DNA of 22,425 bases from Bacillota bacterium (GCA_009780625.1 WQZR01000008.1:1-22425); one strand, 5' to 3'; counted from the stretch's first letter, positions 7,100-15,212 are shown. Translations and numbers: made by a program. The notes: generated by a model from the letters alone, not told the origin.

Positions 7100-8128
7100 C
7101 TACTGTCGGTAGAACGATTTTTCCATAACAGACAGTTCTAGGTTTCTTCTGAATGTTTCAATCTGGTCGTCGTCGATAAAAACATTTAAAGTCTCTATTG
7201 GTTTGTTTAGAGCATCTTCAAATTTTCTCATATGAGATGCTGAGTGGAAACTCTGCCCCAACACATTGAAAAGATTTATTTCAACTAGACGCCTTTGTGT
7301 TTCGGTGTTAGTCAAGTGATTGATAAAAGCCTGAGATTGGGTTAGAGCCTTGTTGTTTGCCACACCCATAAACTGCACCATATCTGAGAATCCCTCGGTT
7401 GGTTTGAAACTAAACGTTCCTTGCCCTGTGTTTGTGAGATTCACAACATCTTTTGCTTTTCCAATAAGGTTATTCGCTTGCCCTGTTTTAAACATGCTTA
7501 GTGCATTTTGGTGTTGTTTTAGGCTTAGGTTGTTGATTACCTCATCGTTTCTTCCTCTAAGACTGATTAGTGGCAAATCGTTTGGAGAAACGACAGAGGC
7601 AAAAACTTGCCTGCCACGGGTTTCGTTTCCGCCTGCAAGCATGTTGTGTGTTTCGAAGTTCGGAACTTCTTTGTTTGAAATTAGGGCATAGCCACTCATT
7701 GCAAAAGGCACGGCGAATATGTTTCCACTTGCCTCGCCTGCACGTTGGAGTTCTGGTCTGACTCCAAAATTTTGATTTAGTGGAGTAAGCATTGCCAGAA
7801 CATCGTTTCCAATATGATAGGAAAAACTTATGATGTCTGGTTTGCTTTCTTTAGAAGTTTCCAGAAATTCTTGTTGGGTTAGTTTTTTTACGATAATAAA
7901 TATTTCTTTATTGCTTTTATTAAATCTAATTGCTTCGTTTCTAAGATATGAAAACAGTCCGCTAGAGCCTTCAAAACTTTCCACATGCCAAAGTTCCAGC
8001 ACGGTTTGGGCTGTGGTTCTTGGGTTGTCTTTTCTATATGCGGAAATGCTTAGCCACATAAAAATTGGGGTTAGAACAACAACGGCAAGAATAAAAATAT
8101 TTAGAATTATTATCAGTGTTTTTTTCAC
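7100..8128 (-). CDS. Extracellular solute-binding protein (ABC type), orphan
   Basis: Resembles the sugar/oligosaccharide solute-binding proteins (SBP family 1): after an N-terminal membrane anchor the sequence runs LELWHVESFEGSSGL, then a PDIISFSYH segment, AVPFAMSGYALISNK and QSQAFINHLTNTETQRRLV, matching the usual order of this fold. The anchor (residues about 3-27) lacks a lipobox Cys, so the protein should be held by an uncleaved or signal-peptidase I-type segment. The longer frame starts at 8155 inside a hairpin repeat. GTG at 8128 (MKKTLII.., 342 residues) is preferred; TATATT lies 5 nt before it. No permease or ATPase genes lie nearby, so the ligand is unknown. No clear terminator follows. 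Confidence 0.7.
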   Translation of the reverse strand: MKKTLIIILNIFILAVVVLTPIFMWLSISAYRKDNPRTTAQTVLELWHVESFEGSSGLFSYLRNEAIRFNKSNKEIFIIVKKLTQQEFLETSKESKPDIISFSYHIGNDVLAMLTPLNQNFGVRPELQRAGEASGNIFAVPFAMSGYALISNKEVPNFETHNMLAGGNETRGRQVFASVVSPNDLPLISLRGRNDEVINNLSLKQHQNALSMFKTGQANNLIGKAKDVVNLTNTGQGTFSFKPTEGFSDMVQFMGVANNKALTQSQAFINHLTNTETQRRLVEINLFNVLGQSFHSASHMRKFEDALNKPIETLNVFIDDDQIETFRRNLELSVMEKSFYRQ

Positions 8129-8141
8129 ACTTAAATATATG

Positions 8142-8173
8142 AAAAAGGGTCGCATAGTGATGCGACCCCTACA
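8142..8173 (-). repeat. Hairpin repeat copy 2, acting as rplI terminator
   Basis: A perfect 9-bp stem GGGTCGCAT/ATGCGACCC (8147-8155 with 8160-8168) plus the shared tail CTACA at 8169-8173. On the minus strand the stem is followed by TTTTTC, so it can terminate rplI transcription. Same orientation as the other two copies. Confidence 0.8.
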
Positions 8174-8182
8174 ATTAATTTT

Positions 8183-8626
8183 TTAGGCTTTGTTTACAAC
8201 AACCCTTACGATTGCAACAACTTCTGGGTGGAGTTTTATGTTTACAGTTGATTGTCCAACGGCTTTGATGTTTTCTTTAAAGTCGATTTTCTTTTTGTCG
8301 ATTTTATAGCCTTTTGCAACTAAGCCTGTTTCGATATCGTTAGACGTAATCGCACCGAAAGCTTTTCCGTTTTCTCCAACTTTAAGACTAAATTCCAAAG
8401 TCTCTTGCTCTAGCCTTGCCTTCAACTCTTTCATTGCTTTCAGTTCTTCTGATTTGTGGAATGCACTCGCTTGGCTTTGTCCGCTTGTTTCGTTCTTTGC
8501 ACTTGCATCAAATCTTCTAGCCAAACCTCTTGGAAACAAAGAGTTTACTGCAAACCCATCACTCACTTCTTTCACATCTCCTGCTTTTGCAGTTCCTGGA
8601 ACATCTTTCAAAAAAATAACTTTCAT
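8183..8626 (-). CDS. rplI: 50S ribosomal protein L9
   Basis: A 147-residue L9, which binds 23S rRNA near the L1 stalk. The N-terminal domain is clear (MKVIFLKDVPGTAKAGDVKE, then DGFAVNSLFPRGLA, matching the usual DGYARNFLIPKGLA), followed by the long connecting helix (residues about 45-75, Lys/Glu/Ala-rich) and the C-terminal domain with GKAFGAITSNDI. Length is normal. A GGAGAGG site precedes the ATG. It follows recD2 by 29 bases but also has its own extended -10 within that gap. The hairpin repeat ends the transcript. Confidence 0.96.
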   Translation of the reverse strand: MKVIFLKDVPGTAKAGDVKEVSDGFAVNSLFPRGLARRFDASAKNETSGQSQASAFHKSEELKAMKELKARLEQETLEFSLKVGENGKAFGAITSNDIETGLVAKGYKIDKKKIDFKENIKAVGQSTVNIKLHPEVVAIVRVVVNKA

Positions 8627-8641
8627 ATTTACCTCTCCACT

Positions 8642-8650
8642 ATTTTAACA
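8642..8650 (-). promoter_or_regulatory. Extended -10 (TGT-TAAAAT) of rplI
   Basis: The hexamer at 8647-8642 gives a predicted start about 9 nt before the ATG, leaving room only for the GGAGAGG site. No -35 is visible. rplI may also be read through from recD2. Confidence 0.5.
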
Positions 8651-8655
8651 CAAAA

Positions 8656-10887
8656 CTATTCGTAGAGCCTTTTGATTTCCACAAACCCGTCTAAAAGAAA
8701 CTGCAACAAGCCCGTGTGGCGTTGCTGTTGGAAGTTGTTCCCCACAACGTATGAAACAATTTTTTTAGAGCCAACCAGCACAACCATTTTTTTTGCACGC
8801 GTAACTGCTGTATATAATAAGTTCTTGGTCAAAATTGTTGGCGGTCCACCGACTATCGGAATAATCACATAATCAAACTCACTGCCTTGGCTTTTATGAA
8901 TTGTGATTGCATAGGCATGTGTAAGCTCGCTCAAATTCTCTCTTGGGTAGTAACAAATTCTGTCATCATCAAATTTAACCATCACCTCACCAGATTCTAT
9001 AATCTTTAGAATCTTTCCAATGTCGCCATTAAACACACCTGCACCATACATTTCGCCATATTTATCTTGCTTTTTCCATTCTAAATCATAGTTATTGATT
9101 GTTTGCATAACTTTGTCGCCTTCGCGGAAAGTTTGTTTGTCTAGCATTATTTGTTTCTTAAAACTCTCCTGCGGGTTTAGAGCCTGTTGAAGTTTTAGGT
9201 TTAATGCGTTAACCCCCGCCTCGCCATTTCGCATTGGAGCAAGAACTTGAATCTCAGGTTGAGTTTTTCCCTTTATGCTTTTGATAAATTGTGGAAGACG
9301 GCTGCTTGCAAGCCCCACGGTTTCGTTTGCGATGTCGATTGCCTCGTTTCTTTCTATATAGAAAAAGTCATCAGATTTTTGTTTTAAATCTGGAACAATG
9401 CTTTGATTGATTAGTTCGGCGTTTTCGATAATCTTAGAATTTTCGTCCTGCCTGAAAATTTGTGTTAGGTTGTGTGAAGCGAGAACATTCGATTTAAGTA
9501 AATCAGAAAGCACGTTTCCCGCGCCAACAGATGGCAACTGGTTTTTGTCTCCAACCAACACCAGTTTTGTTTCTGGTTTTAGAGCTTTTAGAAGTGAACT
9601 AAAAAGACTTACATCAACCATCGAAACTTCGTCTAGAATGACTGCATCAACGTTTAGTTTGTTTTGTTCGTTATAGTTGAAGAAATTTCCGTGTCCGCCC
9701 TTCACAACTTCAAGACCTCTATGAATTGTTTTTGCTTCTTCGCCAGTTGCTTCGCTCATGCGTTTTGCTGCCCTGCCCGTTGGAGCAAGCAAAAGAAAAG
9801 ACTTCTTGCTGTTTTTAAGAATGTTTAAAACTGCTTTGATTATCGTTGTCTTCCCTGTTCCTGGTCCGCCGGTGATTATTGAAACACCAGAACTTGCGGC
9901 AAGTTTGATTGCTTTCTTTTGGTCTTCATGAAATTTCACTTTATGAACCTTTTCAAAATGGAGGACGTCGTCCTCTTTTATATTAATAGTTCCTGCCTCT
10001 GCTAAATTAAGCAGATTAAGTTTTTTTGCGATAGATTGTTCAGCATAATAATATGTGCTGATTGCCACAACCTCCACGCTTTCTTTTTCGTACATTTTAA
10101 TCATGTTATCTATTTTTAAACTTAGAATGCTTTCATCAAATACTCCAGACCAGAAGTTGTCTAGAAGTTCATAGATTTCTTGTTTCATGTCCGAAAGCGG
10201 CATGCATGTATGCCCCACTCTTTCTGCTGCAGATTTTAGGCAATGCAAAATTGCAGCACGCATTCTGAATGTGCTGTCTTCTTTTATGCCTAGGTTCTTT
10301 GCAATTTTGTCCGCTGTAAGGAAGCCAATGCCATCCACGTCTTCAACAAGTTTATATGGGTTTAGTTTAACCGTTTCGATTGTTTTCTTTTTATATACAT
10401 TATATATACGCAGTGCCATGTTTACAGTGATTTCATATGCCGAAAAAAACATAACTGCGTCTTTTTGTTCTTTTGCTTCTTGATAGCACTCGCCAATTTC
10501 AATGGCTTTTTTTAGGCTGATTCCTTTAACCTTTTGAAGTTCTCGCGGCCTATATTCCAAAACCTCAAATGTTTCCGTCCCAAACTCAGAAACAATGCGC
10601 GCTGCAATTGCTTCGCCAACACCTTTAAGAAGACCAGACGCAAGATATTTTTCAATTCCTTTGATTGATGTTGGCACGCTTGATTTGGAAGAACTCACAA
10701 TAAACTGTTTGCCGTGTTTGGAACTTACCTTCCATTCACCTTGGAGTTCCACCTCTTCGCCCTCAACTATTGTTGAAAGACTGCCAACGCATGTGACAAT
10801 CTGTTTTCCAACATTCAAAGAAAAAACAGTATAGCCGTTTTCATGATTTCTAAATATAACACTTTCAACAATACCGTTTATTGTCAT
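8656..10887 (-). CDS. recD2: RecD2-type DNA helicase
   Basis: A 743-residue 5'-3' superfamily 1 helicase of the RecD2 class, which acts in DNA repair without RecBC. The N-terminus (MTINGIVESVIFRNHENGYT) is the RecD2 OB-like domain. Helix-hairpin-helix motifs follow (GLLKGVGEAIA and DVDGIGFLTADKIA). Walker A GGPGTGKTT is at 340-348 and Walker B LDEVSMVD at about 418-425, with APTGRAAKRM, LVGDKNQLPSVGAGN and a C-terminal UvrD-type motif AYAITIHKSQGSEFD. The longest frame begins at 10908, but a perfect TGCTATAAT lies between that codon and the ATG at 10887, and the family starts exactly there, so 10887 is the better start. rplI follows. Confidence 0.95.
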   Translation of the reverse strand: MTINGIVESVIFRNHENGYTVFSLNVGKQIVTCVGSLSTIVEGEEVELQGEWKVSSKHGKQFIVSSSKSSVPTSIKGIEKYLASGLLKGVGEAIAARIVSEFGTETFEVLEYRPRELQKVKGISLKKAIEIGECYQEAKEQKDAVMFFSAYEITVNMALRIYNVYKKKTIETVKLNPYKLVEDVDGIGFLTADKIAKNLGIKEDSTFRMRAAILHCLKSAAERVGHTCMPLSDMKQEIYELLDNFWSGVFDESILSLKIDNMIKMYEKESVEVVAISTYYYAEQSIAKKLNLLNLAEAGTINIKEDDVLHFEKVHKVKFHEDQKKAIKLAASSGVSIITGGPGTGKTTIIKAVLNILKNSKKSFLLLAPTGRAAKRMSEATGEEAKTIHRGLEVVKGGHGNFFNYNEQNKLNVDAVILDEVSMVDVSLFSSLLKALKPETKLVLVGDKNQLPSVGAGNVLSDLLKSNVLASHNLTQIFRQDENSKIIENAELINQSIVPDLKQKSDDFFYIERNEAIDIANETVGLASSRLPQFIKSIKGKTQPEIQVLAPMRNGEAGVNALNLKLQQALNPQESFKKQIMLDKQTFREGDKVMQTINNYDLEWKKQDKYGEMYGAGVFNGDIGKILKIIESGEVMVKFDDDRICYYPRENLSELTHAYAITIHKSQGSEFDYVIIPIVGGPPTILTKNLLYTAVTRAKKMVVLVGSKKIVSYVVGNNFQQQRHTGLLQFLLDGFVEIKRLYE

Positions 10888-10894
10888 AGAACCC

Positions 10895-10903
10895 ATTATA
10901 GCA
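10895..10903 (-). promoter_or_regulatory. Consensus extended -10 (TGC-TATAAT) of recD2
   Basis: A perfect TATAAT at 10900-10895 with TG one base upstream. The ATG at 10887 follows after 7 nt with no ribosome-binding site: the clearest leaderless candidate in the window. Confidence 0.7.
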
Positions 10904-10925
10904 CACATGTTTGATATGTGTAAAT

Positions 10926-10957
10926 AAAAAAGGGTCGCCCAACGGTCGACCCCTACA
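10926..10957 (-). repeat. Hairpin repeat copy 3, acting as terminator of the PHP gene
   Basis: GGGTCG/CGACCC arms (10932-10937 with 10947-10952) with a 9-base middle that can extend pairing partly, then the shared CTACA tail (10953-10957). On the minus strand a run of six T follows the stem. It lies directly after the stop of the PHP gene. Confidence 0.75.
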
Positions 10958-11881
10958 TTATGCAGGTCCGATTTTTCCTAGGTGTAGGTGCTTGTGATAT
11001 TTATAGCCGTGGAAGTCAGAGCCGCCTGTCATAAACAAGCCTTGTCTTCTGGCGATTGCTTTAAACTCGTCTGTGTGAGTTTTTGTGTTTTCTGCAAAGA
11101 ACACTTCTAAGCCGGTCACACCGTGTTTTCTAAGTTCAATGATAAACGCTTCCATTTCTGAATATGTAAACCCATAGTTCCACATCATGATGATTGGGTG
11201 GGCTAGAACCGTTAAACCTCCCGCACGTCTAATCAACTCAATTGCTTCCAACAGACATAGTTTGATGTCGTCGTATTTAAGTTGTTTGATATAGTGTTCG
11301 AACGCGCCTTGAATGTTTTTCACATATGCAAGTTTGATTAGAAGGTTTGCAATGTCACTTGAACCAACATTCTTTCCTGCTTTGTCTGCAATCATTCTGT
11401 CGATGAAAACTTGTGGAAGTTCGATTTGCTTTTGCTCGCCAAGTGCTTTTACAATCTTGTTATATTTAATCTTTCTTTCTTCAAGCAAGATATTAAGTTT
11501 TTCATTAAGCGGTTTGTTGTTCACATCAAAACTATAGCCCAACAAGTGAAAATTTAGTTTCTTAAGTTCCGCTTTGCTGCAGCGTGGGCAAACATCAAAT
11601 TCGCCACCGATAATCTTTTGGCAATTTGGACACCATAGTGTGCTTACGCTAAGTTCAACACCAGCAATATATGTCTGGCTTCTGCACATAACTTTTTGTT
11701 CTTTAAATTCAAGCATTCTTTTTGTGCCGCCAAGAACATCGTGGTCGGTTATGGAAAAAGTGGAGATGCCCTCTTCTTTAATCAGTTCAAGCAGTGTTTC
11801 AGGTGAGTGTTCACCGTCATCACTCTCGTTACTGTGAATATGGAGGTCTGTTTTTGGCCAATTCACCCTTTCTCTTATCAT
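10958..11881 (-). CDS. PHP-domain phosphoesterase (YciV/TrpH-like) with zinc-ribbon insertion
   Basis: A 307-residue protein of the PHP family related to YciV/RNase AM-type phosphoesterases and 5'-3' exonucleases. Metal-binding motifs in order: DLHIHSNES (12-20), ITDHD (44-48), AGVELS (73-78), LAHPI, and GSDFHG near the C-terminus. Between the third motif and the next core strand (NFHLLGYSFDV, 110-120) lies an inserted Cys4 knuckle, CPNC-10-CPRC (C84, C87, C98, C101), which typical relatives lack and which probably binds a structural zinc. No ribosome-binding site; TATATT ends 6 nt before the ATG. It is a single-gene unit divergent from mnmE and ends at hairpin repeat copy 3. Confidence 0.85.
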   Translation of the reverse strand: MIRERVNWPKTDLHIHSNESDDGEHSPETLLELIKEEGISTFSITDHDVLGGTKRMLEFKEQKVMCRSQTYIAGVELSVSTLWCPNCQKIIGGEFDVCPRCSKAELKKLNFHLLGYSFDVNNKPLNEKLNILLEERKIKYNKIVKALGEQKQIELPQVFIDRMIADKAGKNVGSSDIANLLIKLAYVKNIQGAFEHYIKQLKYDDIKLCLLEAIELIRRAGGLTVLAHPIIMMWNYGFTYSEMEAFIIELRKHGVTGLEVFFAENTKTHTDEFKAIARRQGLFMTGGSDFHGYKYHKHLHLGKIGPA

Positions 11882-11887
11882 GTAAAT

Positions 11888-11893
11888 AATATA
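11888..11893 (-). promoter_or_regulatory. -10 (TATATT) of the PHP gene
   Basis: Five of six consensus bases, ending 6 nt before the ATG. It lacks the upstream TG (GGC instead). No Shine-Dalgarno sequence. Confidence 0.45.
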
Positions 11894-11935
11894 GCCTAAA
11901 ATACCCTTTTTGTCAATGGCTCAAAACTTGTATCG

Positions 11936-11944
11936 TGGTATACT
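11936..11944 (+). promoter_or_regulatory. Extended -10 (TGG-TATACT) of mnmE
   Basis: TATACT at 11939-11944 with TG one base upstream. The predicted leader is about 30 nt and carries a strong AAGGAGG site at 11968-11974. Confidence 0.6.
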
Positions 11945-11982
11945 GGTACTGTAAAGTAATGATAAATAAGGAGGGTATACAT

Positions 11983-13326
11983 ATGAAAACAATAGTTGCA
12001 GTTGCAACACCAATAGGTATTGGTGGAGTGGGAATTGTTAGGCTCAGCGGAAAAGAAGCTTTGAGAATTGCAAAAGAAATGACGCATGAAAAAGGTAACT
12101 CTCCGAAGTTTAAGCCAAACGTAATTGAAATGGCAAGAATTGCTGGAGATGGGTTCTACGACAAAGGAATGGTTGTTTATTTCAAATCACCAGCTAGTTT
12201 TACAGGTGAAGATGTTGTTGAATTTAACGTTCACGGCGGACCTGTGATTGTTGATGGAATTGTGAAAAAGGCTCTAAGCCTTGGTGCAGAAATGGCAAAG
12301 GCTGGCGAGTTTTCTCAACGTGCGTTTGTAAATGGAAAAATGAACCTGGAACAAGCTGAAGGGCTTATCGACATGATTCACTCCGAATCTGCAATTGAGG
12401 TTTCAACCGCATATAAACTTCTCATTGGAGAGTTTACGGAAATTGTGAACAACACACAAAAGAAACTAAGCGAAAGTTATACAAACCTAAACGCAAACAT
12501 CGACTATCCAAACGAAGATGAAGAATATTCAACTGCAGAGTTTGTTGGAAAAGAAGCACAAGCAATCATTTCCGAGCTTGACAAAATTCTTTCAACATAT
12601 GCAGAAGGAAAGATTTTAAAGCATGGGTTTGATGTTTCAATCATCGGCAGACCAAACGCTGGAAAGAGTTCGCTTCTAAACGCTCTTATGAACGAAAATA
12701 TTGCAATTGTGACTGATGTTCCTGGAACAACTAGGGACTTGGTTAAAGGAACGTTTACATATAAAGGTGTGAAGATTAACCTAATAGACACAGCGGGAAT
12801 CACCGACACAGAAGATGTTGTTGAAATTATTGGAGTTGAAAAAGCAAGACAACAGATTGAAAAGTCTGACGCGTTGCTTTATGTGGTTGACTGCACAGTT
12901 CCACTGACAAACGATGATTTAAGTCTAATCAACACACTAGACAAGAAAAAACTTATTCTGGTGTTTAACAAAGTGGACGAAGGCAAAGCACCTGAACTTG
13001 ATAGTTTGAAAAAGTTTATTCAAGTTAAGGTAAGCACAACACACAAAACAAACCTGGATGAACTTAAAGCACTGATTCACGGCAAATGCAAAGTGACAAA
13101 ACCAAAAACAGAAGGCTTGATTATCACAAACGCACGTCACTATGCTTGCTTGAAAGAAACAATAGAACTTCTAAAAGAAGCAGCAACAAAGTGGGATTCT
13201 CTAAACTTAGACATCTTGGCTGAAATTTTTAGACAAGCATACAACAAACTTGGAGAAATCACAGGACGCACAGGAAGCGAAGAAGTGATAAACCAAATCT
13301 TCTCAACATTCTGCTTGGGTAAATAA
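11983..13326 (+). CDS. mnmE: tRNA modification GTPase MnmE
   Basis: With MnmG, installs the (carboxymethyl)aminomethyl group on U34 of tRNAs reading split codon boxes. The 447-residue protein begins with the N-terminal folate-binding domain (MKTIVAVATPIGIGGVGIVR) and continues with the helical domain and an inserted G domain: Walker A GRPNAGKSS 222-230, switch GTTRD 248-252, DTAG 269-272, NKVD 329-332. The C-terminal catalytic motif is FCLGK, with Cys four residues from the end, so the protein is complete. The ATG at 11983 has an AAGGAGG site nine bases upstream; a longer frame from 11935 would include the promoter. mnmG is not in the window. Monocistronic, with a shared terminator downstream. 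Confidence 0.97.
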   Translation: MKTIVAVATPIGIGGVGIVRLSGKEALRIAKEMTHEKGNSPKFKPNVIEMARIAGDGFYDKGMVVYFKSPASFTGEDVVEFNVHGGPVIVDGIVKKALSLGAEMAKAGEFSQRAFVNGKMNLEQAEGLIDMIHSESAIEVSTAYKLLIGEFTEIVNNTQKKLSESYTNLNANIDYPNEDEEYSTAEFVGKEAQAIISELDKILSTYAEGKILKHGFDVSIIGRPNAGKSSLLNALMNENIAIVTDVPGTTRDLVKGTFTYKGVKINLIDTAGITDTEDVVEIIGVEKARQQIEKSDALLYVVDCTVPLTNDDLSLINTLDKKKLILVFNKVDEGKAPELDSLKKFIQVKVSTTHKTNLDELKALIHGKCKVTKPKTEGLIITNARHYACLKETIELLKEAATKWDSLNLDILAEIFRQAYNKLGEITGRTGSEEVINQIFSTFCLGK

Positions 13327-13330
13327 ACAA

Positions 13331-13360
13331 AAAAAGAACCGCAATCGCGGTTCTTTTTTT
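13331..13360. terminator. Bidirectional terminator between mnmE and the YugP-type gene
   Basis: Stem GAACCGC/GCGGTTC (13336-13342 with 13347-13353), loop AATC, flanked by A and T runs that extend the stem and provide tails in both directions. Confidence 0.9.
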
Positions 13361-14102
13361 ATCTAACGAACATGTTTAGAATTCCATTTAGCACTGCAAG
13401 AATAAACTTGATGACTTGAACGAATGGTTTGAAGATGTCTCCAATATATGTTAGGTATGCGGCGTTTAGAATTTTCTTTGCGCGTCTTTGTTCTTTTCCT
13501 GAGAAACCTTTTTCTCTAATCATTTGCATTGCATATTTCGATGCTGTTCTTTCCACACCTGCGTTCATGATTCTAAATAAAAAGTTGAAACCAAATGCTG
13601 AAAGTGAAACAATCAAAAGGGTTTTTACTGCTGGCATCACATCTGGCTCGAATGTTCCGCTAAGCAACCACAAAATCCCTGCAGTAACCAAGCATAGCCA
13701 GAAGAAGAAACCAACAACTCTTGTAAATCTTGCCATAACAAGACGAACATTGAAAAGTTTTCCGTTTTTATTGTGGTCGAGTGCGTGACCGATTTCGTGT
13801 GCTGTGACACCAACTGCAACCATAGATTGACTTGTGTAGAACTCTTCGCTTATTGCAATTGCTTTTTTTGTTGGGCTATAGAACTCTTTAAACTTGCCAC
13901 TGCTTCGCCCAATAACAACTGGCAAACGTTTTTCTGCAATAATTCTTTGAGCAAACTCCCCTGCCGTCATGCCCTGAGAGTTTTTTTCTTTATCTTTCTT
14001 GCCAACTTGCTTAACTGTGTCCCAGAAGTTTTTGCCGGCAGTAAAAGAGATTAGTATTCCTATTCCTAAAACAACTCCAACTGCAATCCAAAGATATACC
14101 AT
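13359..14102 (-). CDS. Neutral zinc metallopeptidase, YugP type (membrane)
   Basis: A 247-residue membrane peptidase of the YugP/Zn_peptidase_2 family. It has an N-terminal membrane segment (residues 4-22), a HEIGH zinc site at 102-106 (VTAHEIGHALDH), two further membrane segments in the middle (FFFWLCLVTAGILWLL, then LLIVSLSAFGFNFLF), and the family motif NAGVERTASKYA, whose Glu is a likely third ligand. Length is normal. The longest frame begins with GTG at 14108, but the GGGGAG site touches that codon and fits the ATG at 14102. Substrates in this family are largely unknown. Convergent with mnmE. Confidence 0.88.
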   Translation of the reverse strand: MVYLWIAVGVVLGIGILISFTAGKNFWDTVKQVGKKDKEKNSQGMTAGEFAQRIIAEKRLPVVIGRSSGKFKEFYSPTKKAIAISEEFYTSQSMVAVGVTAHEIGHALDHNKNGKLFNVRLVMARFTRVVGFFFWLCLVTAGILWLLSGTFEPDVMPAVKTLLIVSLSAFGFNFLFRIMNAGVERTASKYAMQMIREKGFSGKEQRRAKKILNAAYLTYIGDIFKPFVQVIKFILAVLNGILNMFVR

Positions 14103-14213
14103 TTGCACTCCCCTAAACTATTGTTTCTTTCTTATCTATATATAACATGAAATGTCGAAATATAGAAATTAACTCCGCCGTATGAACACCGTGTTTTTGG
14201 CAATACTTTTCTT

Positions 14214-14405
14214 ATGGAAACAGAAATTTTAAAAATGCCGGTTGTAACTCAATTCTCCGAAAAAGACATTATAAGTCTTTTTATTGGTCTAGTTAAGATT
14301 ATTAGAAACCACGAAAGAGAAAAACTGGAACAAAAAATAAGAATGCTTGAAAGCGCTCTTGAAAGGGCAAATGCTCGTTTAAATAAGCGGAAGGTCCGAA
14401 AGTAG
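14214..14405 (+). CDS. Small helical protein of unknown function
   Basis: A 63-residue protein ending in a strongly charged, probably coiled-coil helix (HEREKLEQKIRMLESALERA, then a basic KRKVRK tail). The first half (METEILKMPVVTQFSEKDII) contains no membrane segment. The ATG at 14214 has no Shine-Dalgarno sequence; AATACT lies 6 nt upstream. Its last 27 bases overlap the 3' end of radC on the other strand. A regular heptad-like pattern argues for a real gene, but with no homologue recognised the call is tentative. Confidence 0.5.
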   Translation: METEILKMPVVTQFSEKDIISLFIGLVKIIRNHEREKLEQKIRMLESALERANARLNKRKVRK

Positions 14406-15203
14406 ATAGAAGTCTATTCTTTCTTTTAGAACCTTGCCACCGCTGGAAACATATGCACTTCCACTTTTTGCTTGTTGTTTGCCCTCTTCAAAAATTCCAC
14501 GCATAATGCCGTTTTCTTTAAAACTTAGATGTTCGCTTTTTGCTAAGATAAAATGGTCTAACACTTCAATATTTGCTGCAAGAAGTTTTCCAACAATCAA
14601 CTTTGTTGCAACAATATCTTTAGAACTCGGAACAACAGAATCAACCATATGATTATGAGCCAAGAGAACAAACTTTGCTTTTGCGTTTAGTGCAACTTTA
14701 AGAATTTCATTTGGGTCTAGAACCAGACTTTCGGTATCTCCCTCGGAGAACTTTTTTGTTTTGATTAGATTATGTTTTGCATCTAGAAACAGAACATAGA
14801 ACTTTTCTTTGTCATCAAACATGAAAAGATTTCTTAAATACGAAACAACTACATCACTTGTTGTCATTTTTGTTAGAAGAAAATCTTCAACGCTCATGCG
14901 TTTATATAATTCAAGAAGCAGAGCCAAAAACTCTGCTGCCTTGTCGCCCACTCCCTCAACTGCCCTAACTTCTTCAACTGGTGCAATAAGCATATTTTTT
15001 ATGCCACCAAATTCTGAAAGCAGGTTATGTGCAATTTTGTTTGTGTCTTCTCTTTTATATACGTTGTATAAAAGCATTTCTAAAATCTCATGGTCCAAAA
15101 ATGTGTTCGCACCAAACTCGGTGAGTTTTGTTCTCATTCTTTCGCGTCTTCCGGAGTTTACGTGCGTGGTCTTTTCATCTTTGCCGATGAGTTTTTTATT
15201 CAT
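14379..15203 (-). CDS. radC: RadC family JAB/MPN-domain protein
   Basis: A 274-residue RadC-type protein: an N-terminal helix-hairpin-helix region (VRAVEGVGDKAAEFLALL, 79-96) followed by a JAMM metalloprotease-like domain with H183-x-H185 and S193-x2-D196 (AHNHMVDSVVPSSKD). The spacing is canonical, but the usual PSGDPTP loop is replaced by MVDSVVP. The cellular role of RadC is unclear; the old repair assignment has been questioned. A C-terminal extension of about 40 residues beyond the usual end (after ENGIM) is present. An AAGGA site precedes the ATG, 9 bases after the RND gene stop, so the two are probably co-transcribed. Confidence 0.88.
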   Translation of the reverse strand: MNKKLIGKDEKTTHVNSGRRERMRTKLTEFGANTFLDHEILEMLLYNVYKREDTNKIAHNLLSEFGGIKNMLIAPVEEVRAVEGVGDKAAEFLALLLELYKRMSVEDFLLTKMTTSDVVVSYLRNLFMFDDKEKFYVLFLDAKHNLIKTKKFSEGDTESLVLDPNEILKVALNAKAKFVLLAHNHMVDSVVPSSKDIVATKLIVGKLLAANIEVLDHFILAKSEHLSFKENGIMRGIFEEGKQQAKSGSAYVSSGGKVLKERIDFYLLSDLPLI

Positions 15204-15212
15204 ATGCTTTCC

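Noticed and set aside
8129..8155. Upstream ATG of the solute-binding protein
   Set aside because: It falls in hairpin repeat copy 2; the signal segment begins naturally at GTG 8128.
11936..11980. Direct repeat GGTATAC (11937-11943 and 11974-11980) upstream of mnmE as an operator
   Set aside because: The first copy is the -10 box and the second is next to the ribosome-binding site; the short shared sequence is explained by chance.
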